Below are positions 15,096 through 18,928 of a DNA stretch of 18,928 nt, in pieces. Where the stretch lies: contig CALEQS010000074.1 of assembly GCA_937907975.1 (NCBI GenBank), positions 1-18,928 of the forward strand, read 5' to 3'. The stretch is from an uncultured Clostridia bacterium (lineage in GTDB: Bacteria; Bacillota; Clostridia; Oscillospirales; Oscillospiraceae). Both the position numbers and the translations under genes were made by a program. How positions within the stretch are numbered: the first letter of the stretch is position 1; each line of letters opens with the position of its first letter. The notes below the pieces were generated by a model. That model did no database searches. It had not been told where the DNA came from and saw only the letters and a list, made by a program, of their open reading frames with translations.

Positions 15096-15120
15096 AACGC
15101 GCCGCATTCAGCGGCGCGTT
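15096..15120 (-). terminator. Terminator of the DUF2461 gene
   Basis: A perfect 10-bp stem (AACGCGCCGC with GCGGCGCGTT) has a 5-base loop and is followed on the minus strand by TTGCTTTCTTG. It lies just after the DUF2461 stop and separates that gene from the ECF operon promoter. Confidence 0.7.
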
Positions 15121-15128
15121 CTGCTTCG

Positions 15129-15812
15129 TTATCGGATGGGATCAGTCACCGGAGGCTCCAGCTCCAGTGCCTTGAAATAGCGGTAATAGGGCATGAGCCA
15201 GTCGAAGCCGGCCAGAACATCCTCCACGAGGGCGGGGGAGGTCATGCGCTCATCGGGGGCGTGGAAGGTGCAGATGTCGATGCCCTTGCGGTTGAACCAG
15301 GGCTTCAGCAGCTCGGAGCATTCACCCTTGGAGCGCTTATACTCGTCGCCCTCCAGATGGAAGGTGCTCTGGCGGTTCAGCTTCCGGGCCAGCTTTTCCA
15401 GCACCTCCGGCTCCCGGCGGATGCGGCGGCGGTACTGCTCCATCTGTACGGGCTTGGTGCAGTAGTAGCCCATGCCGTACTCATAGCCCTCTGGGGAGAT
15501 CTCGAAATAGAAGGCTGGCCGGGCCGTCCACTCCTCGCTGGGCTGACGGATCACCAGCCATAGATGATCCTTGTACAGCCCGCCGTACTTGACCCGGCGC
15601 ACATCCCGGTAGATGCGGGTCACCTTGAGCTGAAGCCCTTCCTTTGGATACTTCTCATCCATGGCGGCCATCAGCTCCTCGCCCAGCTCCTTGAGCGGGT
15701 GGTAGAGGTGGTCGAGATACTCCTGCTTGTGCTCCAGGAACCAGTCCCGGTGATTGTTGAGCCGGATGCCCCAGAGAAAGTTGATGGTGTCTTCTGAAAA
15801 TCCTTGAAACAT
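15129..15812 (-). CDS. DUF2461 family protein, function unknown
   Basis: A 227-residue soluble protein that I recognise as DUF2461 (TIGR02453). Recognisable pieces are FLWGIRLNNHRDWFLEHK near the start, RIYRDVRRVKYGGLYKDHLW in the middle (the family's R-x-x-R ... K-x-P/H stretch) and a conserved FYFEISPEGYEYGMGYY. The length is normal for the family. It is cytosolic, with no signal or membrane segment. The family has no established biochemical role, so none is given. GGGAG lies 8 bases before ATG. The gene stands alone, with a hairpin at 15832-15859 just before it and a terminator at 15096-15120 after it. Confidence 0.88.
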   Translation of the reverse strand: MFQGFSEDTINFLWGIRLNNHRDWFLEHKQEYLDHLYHPLKELGEELMAAMDEKYPKEGLQLKVTRIYRDVRRVKYGGLYKDHLWLVIRQPSEEWTARPAFYFEISPEGYEYGMGYYCTKPVQMEQYRRRIRREPEVLEKLARKLNRQSTFHLEGDEYKRSKGECSELLKPWFNRKGIDICTFHAPDERMTSPALVEDVLAGFDWLMPYYRYFKALELEPPVTDPIR

Positions 15813-15827
15813 AGTGGTATCTCCCTA

Positions 15828-15859
15828 TAAAATTCCCGCACAATCACTTGTGCGGGAAT
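15828..15859 (-). terminator. Perfect hairpin directly before the DUF2461 ribosome site
   Basis: A 12-bp perfect stem, ATTCCCGCACAA (15832-15843) with TTGTGCGGGAAT (15848-15859), loop TCAC. On the minus strand it is followed by TTTTAT, and the DUF2461 start lies only about 20 bases from the stem. It could end read-through from the VanW gene or attenuate DUF2461. Confidence 0.55.
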
Positions 15860-15903
15860 AGGTGTGGTGTAGGTGGAGAAAGTTTGTGCGGTATCTTTTG
15901 CCT

Positions 15904-16029
15904 GCCTCTCCCCTTGGGAGAGGCGTCACGGCGGAATGCCGTGACGGAGAGGGCGATGCACCAGCAAGTCAGTGAAAAGCCCTCTCAGGCTGCGCCTGCG
16001 GCGCAGCCAGCTCTCCCAAAGGGAGAGCC
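15904..16029. repeat. Composite intergenic inverted repeat (MITE-like), two facing 50-base units
   Basis: Two similar units face each other: 15904-15954 and, inverted, 15979-16029. Each has an outer palindrome (CTCTCC-CTTGGGAGAG, or CTCTCCC-AAA-GGGAGAG), a central hairpin (GTCACGGC/GCCGTGAC at 15925-15945, or GGCTGCGCC/GGCGCAGCC at 15988-16008) and an inner GAGAGGGC/GCCCTCTC. The central stems differ in sequence but both are kept, as if under compensatory change. This style of element is, as I recall, dispersed in intergenic DNA of Faecalibacterium and Oscillospiraceae relatives. It makes up most of the 303-base gap between DUF2461 and the VanW gene; I see no gene there. Confidence 0.7.
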
Positions 16030-16115
16030 AAGTCTGAACCTGCAAGTTGTCAGCGCTGAACCAGAGATCTCCCCTGAGCATGAGACAAGTTTAGTGACAT
16101 CAATGGCACTTACGC

Positions 16116-17837
16116 TCACTCCGCGGGCGTATCTGCCGTCGGCGCATCCGCGGCCGGCGCATCCGCGGCCGGCGCATCCGCTGCGGGGGCATCTGCGGCC
16201 TTGGTGCCCACATGGATGACCTTGGGAGTCATTTTATAATTGCTCAGCGACTCCTTGCCCTCATAGACCACATTGCCGCTGGCATCGTAGACATGGCGGT
16301 AGGACTGCACCTTGTAGCCGGTGTGGCCCTTATCGGTCACCTGGGAGGTGCCCGCCGCCAGCGTATTATCCGGCACCTCCTGCACGGTGGGGTCGGTGGT
16401 GTTGAGGGTCTCGGTGGTGATCTTGACGGAGTAATCATCGGTCTTGGTACCGACGACCTGGAAGGTCAATTTGCTGTTGGCGTAGTTGGCGACCACCTTG
16501 ATGGGATAATCGGTGTTGTTGCGGAACTGGAAGTCCGGGCCGCCCCAGGAGACGGTGGCGTCCATGCCGATGGGCACATAGCTGGAGACGTAACTGTGGT
16601 TATGCCGCTCCACGATCTCCAGGTTGGCGTAGAGCACGGCGCAGTAGAGGGTGCTGGAGTCCTGGCAGACGCCGCCGCCCAGCTCCTGCACGGTCTCACC
16701 GTTGGAGTAAGCGCCCGCCTTCTTGAAGCCTGCGGCCTCGGTGCGCTGGCCCACGACCTGGTTGTAGGCGAACACCTCGCCGGGGAGCAGAATGGTGCCA
16801 TTGCACTTCTGGGCGGCCAGCTGGACGTTGGAGCGCCGGTCAGCGGTGCCGGACACGCTGGTGGTGTACTCCCCCAGCACGTCCTTGAACAGGTTGGCCT
16901 TCAGGGTGGCGGTGTCGATGGCCGGATCCTGACGGTTCAGCGGCACGCTGACCGTCTCGCCCGGCTGGGCGGCGGAGAGGATGTTCTGGGCTTCGGCGAC
17001 GTCAAAGTCGATGCCCTGCACAGAGTCAGTGACGGTATAGGAGCCGTCGTCGGCCACATTCAACGTGGCGTTGGCGGGCTCGGCGTAGATCTCATCATGG
17101 ATGGCCTGCAGATCGACGGAGTCCGGGTCAGCGGACACCATCTCGCAGGTGATGGAGCTGTAATCGCCCTTGGCGGTGTTGTCCAGAATCTTCTGGATCA
17201 GGGCGTTTTCGTCCACGGAAACGCCGCTGACCCCCATGGTGAAGTCCAATGTGGTGTCGGTCAGGGTGTAAGTGGTCTGAGTGGTGGTGTTCAGGGCCAG
17301 AATGCCGGTGGCCTCCAGCGCACTGCGCACCCGTGCAGCGTCAGAGGCCTGCGGGGTCGCATGATAGCTCTTGCCGCCGCCGAGAGAGGTCAGAAAGCGG
17401 ATGCCGCGGCTCAGAAACATTCCGCCGTGATCGTGTGCCCACGCCTGTTCCACAGTGTCGTTGACATCAAAGCTCAGACAGCCGCTCAGATCTACCGTAT
17501 AGGTTTGGGCATCCGGCATATCGGGTACCACGTCGATGGTGGAGTAGTCGGTGCCCTCCACAGAGGTGGTGCCGGCCAGCTGCTCCGTCAGGGCGGAGAC
17601 GGCCTGCTCCTTTGTCATGCCGCCAATGTCGATGCCGTTGACGGTGGTGCCGCTGCGCAGGGTGTCACCGCTGCCGCCGAGGACGCATAGCACGCAGTAG
17701 AGTGCCAGCAGCACGGCACACAGTACGACGATCAGGATCGGAGCGCGGGAGCGCCTCTTTTTTCCTTTTTGGGGCCGTGCGGCGCAGCGGGAATGGTGTG
17801 TTTGTTTTACAGGCTCAGGTGCCAGTCTGGATGCCAT
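16116..17837 (-). CDS. VanW family cell-envelope protein
   Basis: A 573-residue protein: a basic N-terminus, one membrane anchor (about 33-53), then an extracellular part. About 60-330 holds peptidoglycan-binding-4-like repeats (TVNGIDIGGMTKEQA). About 345-470 is the VanW domain, with LPGEVFAYNQVVG, the core LGGGVCQDSSTLY, then ERHNHSYVSSYVPIGMDATV and FRNNTDYPIKV. A G5-like strand region follows (VQSYRHVYDASGNVVYEG). The tail is a run of A-A-D-A-P repeats. VanW occurs in some vancomycin clusters, but its biochemistry is not settled, and housekeeping copies like this one do not imply resistance; a peptidoglycan-related role is inferred. AAAGGG lies 8 bases before ATG, and the promoter (TTGCAT/TATAAT) is at 17921-17949. 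It is divergent from the ABC-F gene. Confidence 0.9.
   Translation of the reverse strand: MASRLAPEPVKQTHHSRCAARPQKGKKRRSRAPILIVVLCAVLLALYCVLCVLGGSGDTLRSGTTVNGIDIGGMTKEQAVSALTEQLAGTTSVEGTDYSTIDVVPDMPDAQTYTVDLSGCLSFDVNDTVEQAWAHDHGGMFLSRGIRFLTSLGGGKSYHATPQASDAARVRSALEATGILALNTTTQTTYTLTDTTLDFTMGVSGVSVDENALIQKILDNTAKGDYSSITCEMVSADPDSVDLQAIHDEIYAEPANATLNVADDGSYTVTDSVQGIDFDVAEAQNILSAAQPGETVSVPLNRQDPAIDTATLKANLFKDVLGEYTTSVSGTADRRSNVQLAAQKCNGTILLPGEVFAYNQVVGQRTEAAGFKKAGAYSNGETVQELGGGVCQDSSTLYCAVLYANLEIVERHNHSYVSSYVPIGMDATVSWGGPDFQFRNNTDYPIKVVANYANSKLTFQVVGTKTDDYSVKITTETLNTTDPTVQEVPDNTLAAGTSQVTDKGHTGYKVQSYRHVYDASGNVVYEGKESLSNYKMTPKVIHVGTKAADAPAADAPAADAPAADAPTADTPAE
16132..16200. repeat. 15-base tandem repeat encoding the Ala-Asp-Ala-Pro tail
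   Basis: About four and a half copies of a 15-base unit (GCGGCCGGCGCATCC and variants) lie inside the 3' end of the VanW gene and encode A-A-D-A-P units. The middle copies are identical, and the edge copies have drifted. Being a multiple of three, copy-number change would keep the frame. Confidence 0.8.
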
Positions 17838-17920
17838 AAATGTTCCCTTTCTCTTATTGATCTATCCGCTGTCAGAACGGCGGTTTTTGTCAGAACCGCT
17901 CGAATCGTTTATGTGCTAAA

Positions 17921-17949
17921 ATTATAGCCTTCCTCGAAAAGGAATGCAA
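17921..17949 (-). promoter_or_regulatory. Predicted promoter of the VanW-family gene
   Basis: On the minus strand TTGCAT (17944-17949) lies 17 bases before a perfect TATAAT (17921-17926). The leader is about 75 bases and contains a direct repeat of GTCAGAAC (17871-17878, 17889-17896) and a GCGGTT/AACCGC dyad (17880-17899). Confidence 0.65.
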
Positions 17950-18018
17950 TTACAATTTCTTAAAGAATGTGACATAAATATCTGTATAAATTTACTGTTG
18001 TTTCCCGGATTGCATTCC
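17941..18018. promoter_or_regulatory. 10-bp inverted repeat spanning both divergent -35 boxes
   Basis: GGAATGCAAT (17941-17950) and ATTGCATTCC (18009-18018) are perfect reverse complements 58 bases apart. Each arm holds the TTGCAT -35 of the promoter on its side. The A/T-rich middle contains no gene. Confidence 0.6.
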
Positions 18019-18037
18019 GGTCTATTTCTGTTATAAT
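18010..18037 (+). promoter_or_regulatory. Predicted promoter of the ABC-F gene
   Basis: TTGCAT (18010-18015), a 16-base spacer and TATAAT (18032-18037), with an extended -10 TG one base upstream. The start codon follows at 18071. Confidence 0.7.
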
Positions 18038-18070
18038 CATAGTGATTTATTATGCAGTGAGGTAAATAAT

Positions 18071-18928
18071 ATGATTACTGTTTCCAACCTGAGCCTGTCT
18101 TACAGCGGAACGCCGCTGTTTTCCGACGTCAACCTGCAGTTTCTGCGCGGCAACTGCTATGGCATTATCGGCGCCAACGGCGCAGGTAAGTCCACGTTCC
18201 TGAAGATCCTCTCCGGCGAGCTGGAATCCACCACCGGCAGTGTGGACATTCTGCCCAACGTGCGTATGTCCATCCTGAAGCAGGATCAGTTCATATTTGA
18301 TGAGTACACGGTGCTGGACACCGTCATCATGGGCAACCGCCACCTCTATGACGTGGGCAAGGAGATGAATGCCCTCTACGAGAAGGAGGACATGACCGAC
18401 GAGGACGGCATCCGCGCCAGCGAGCTGGCCGAGGAGTACGCCGAGATGGGTGGCTGGGAGGCCGAGTCCGACGCCAGCCGCATCCTCCAGGGCCTTGGCA
18501 TTCCCACAGAGTACCACTATGAGCTGATGGCCAACATGGATGGCCGCCTCAAGGTGAAGGTGCTGCTGGCCCAGGCGCTGTTCGGCAATCCGGACATCCT
18601 GATGATGGACGAGCCCACCAATAACCTGGACATCAACGCCATCAACTGGCTGGAGGACTTCCTGCTGGACTTTGACGGCACCGTCATCGTGGTCAGCCAT
18701 GACCGTCACTTCCTGAACACCATCTGCACCCATATCGTGGACATCGACTACAACAAGATCAAAATGTATGTGGGCAACTATGACTTCTGGTATGAGTCCT
18801 CCCAGCTGGTGCAGAACCTCATCAAGAACCAGAATAAGCGCAACGAGGAGAAGATCAAGGAACTGCAGTCCTTCATCGCCCGCTTCTCCGCCAACAAGTC
18901 CAAGAGCAAGCAGGCCACCGCCCGCCGC
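18071..18928 (+). CDS. ABC-F family ATPase (partial, runs off right edge)
   Basis: An open frame of 286 codons runs from ATG 18071 to the right edge. It begins MITVSNLSLSYSG and carries one ABC domain: Walker A GANGAGKST (about 34-42), Q-loop LKQDQ, Walker B LMMDEPTNNLD, then VSHDRHFLN, the family's DEPTNHLD/SHDR type signatures. After this comes a charged, helical linker (KNQNKRNEEKIKELQ) where ABC-F proteins cross into the second ABC domain, here cut off. The signature loop reads MDGRLKVKVLLAQAL where LSGG-x-K is usual, so the first-domain signature is degenerate. The long DEDGIRASELAEEYAEMGGW insert is typical of the YbiT/EttA-like branch. There are no membrane segments. Members act at the ribosome in translation or antibiotic protection; which one cannot be told here. 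GAGG lies 8 bases before ATG. Confidence 0.9.
   Translation, partial: MITVSNLSLSYSGTPLFSDVNLQFLRGNCYGIIGANGAGKSTFLKILSGELESTTGSVDILPNVRMSILKQDQFIFDEYTVLDTVIMGNRHLYDVGKEMNALYEKEDMTDEDGIRASELAEEYAEMGGWEAESDASRILQGLGIPTEYHYELMANMDGRLKVKVLLAQALFGNPDILMMDEPTNNLDINAINWLEDFLLDFDGTVIVVSHDRHFLNTICTHIVDIDYNKIKMYVGNYDFWYESSQLVQNLIKNQNKRNEEKIKELQSFIARFSANKSKSKQATARR

Noticed and set aside
15904..16029. CRISPR array or integron attachment site
   Set aside because: Only two facing units exist, without spacers of even length, cas genes or an integrase.
16212..17690. 492-codon open frame on the + strand
   Set aside because: Antisense to the VanW gene; Gly/His/Val-rich shadow without domain motifs.
16116..17837. 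Vancomycin resistance gene
   Set aside because: VanW-domain proteins are common chromosomal envelope proteins in Clostridia; no vanH, vanA/B ligase, vanX or VanRS genes lie nearby.

Overview
The window looks like chromosomal DNA of a GC-rich anaerobic Firmicute, most likely a clostridial gut-type Oscillospiraceae/Flavonifractor-like bacterium. This is inferred from strong AGGAGG ribosome sites, a VanW/G5-type envelope protein, a group-specific energy-coupling factor (ECF) importer with a DUF4430 protein, oxygen-sensitive Fe-S flavoenzymes, and an intergenic inverted repeat of a style I associate with that group. No rRNA, tRNA, phage gene, transposase or CRISPR array was seen.

Left half (1-9476): an accessory catabolic-looking island. 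It holds two divergent members of the FMN/4Fe-4S/FAD old yellow enzyme family (266-2257 minus, 5355-7310 plus), a tandem-duplicated PhzA/PhzB/SnoaL-like (NTF2 fold) protein (2536-3474), a GPH/MelB-type transporter (3764-5221), a short-chain dehydrogenase (7538-8299 minus) and a LysR-type regulator (8556-9476). A fragment of a small membrane protein lies at the left edge. The parts list resembles the bile acid 7-alpha-dehydroxylation (bai) operon: two BaiCD/BaiH-like flavoenzymes, a BaiE-like NTF2-fold protein, a BaiA-like SDR and a permease. The CoA ligase and CoA transferase are absent from the window, and both flavoenzymes have abnormal active-site segments. I infer import and reductive or dehydrative processing of a cyclic enone or hydroxy compound (steroid, bile acid, polyphenol or similar); the substrate is unknown. 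Inverted repeats of LysR-box type sit about 65 bases upstream of several predicted promoters, so one regulator could control the whole island.

Middle (9480-15088): a bidirectional terminator, then a minus-strand operon, read right to left: a membrane-anchored FecR-like/DUF4430 protein, EcfT, a fused EcfA-EcfA' ATPase, an S component and a second EcfT. Its genes overlap or nearly abut. Family context suggests a cobalamin or corrinoid importer, but there is no room for a cobalamin riboswitch.

Right part (15096-18928): a DUF2461 protein, a 126-bp composite inverted repeat, a VanW-family cell-envelope protein with an Ala/Asp/Pro repeat tail, and the start of an ABC-F ATPase cut by the right edge. 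The last two are divergent, and their promoters carry mirror-image -35 regions that form a perfect 10-bp inverted repeat.
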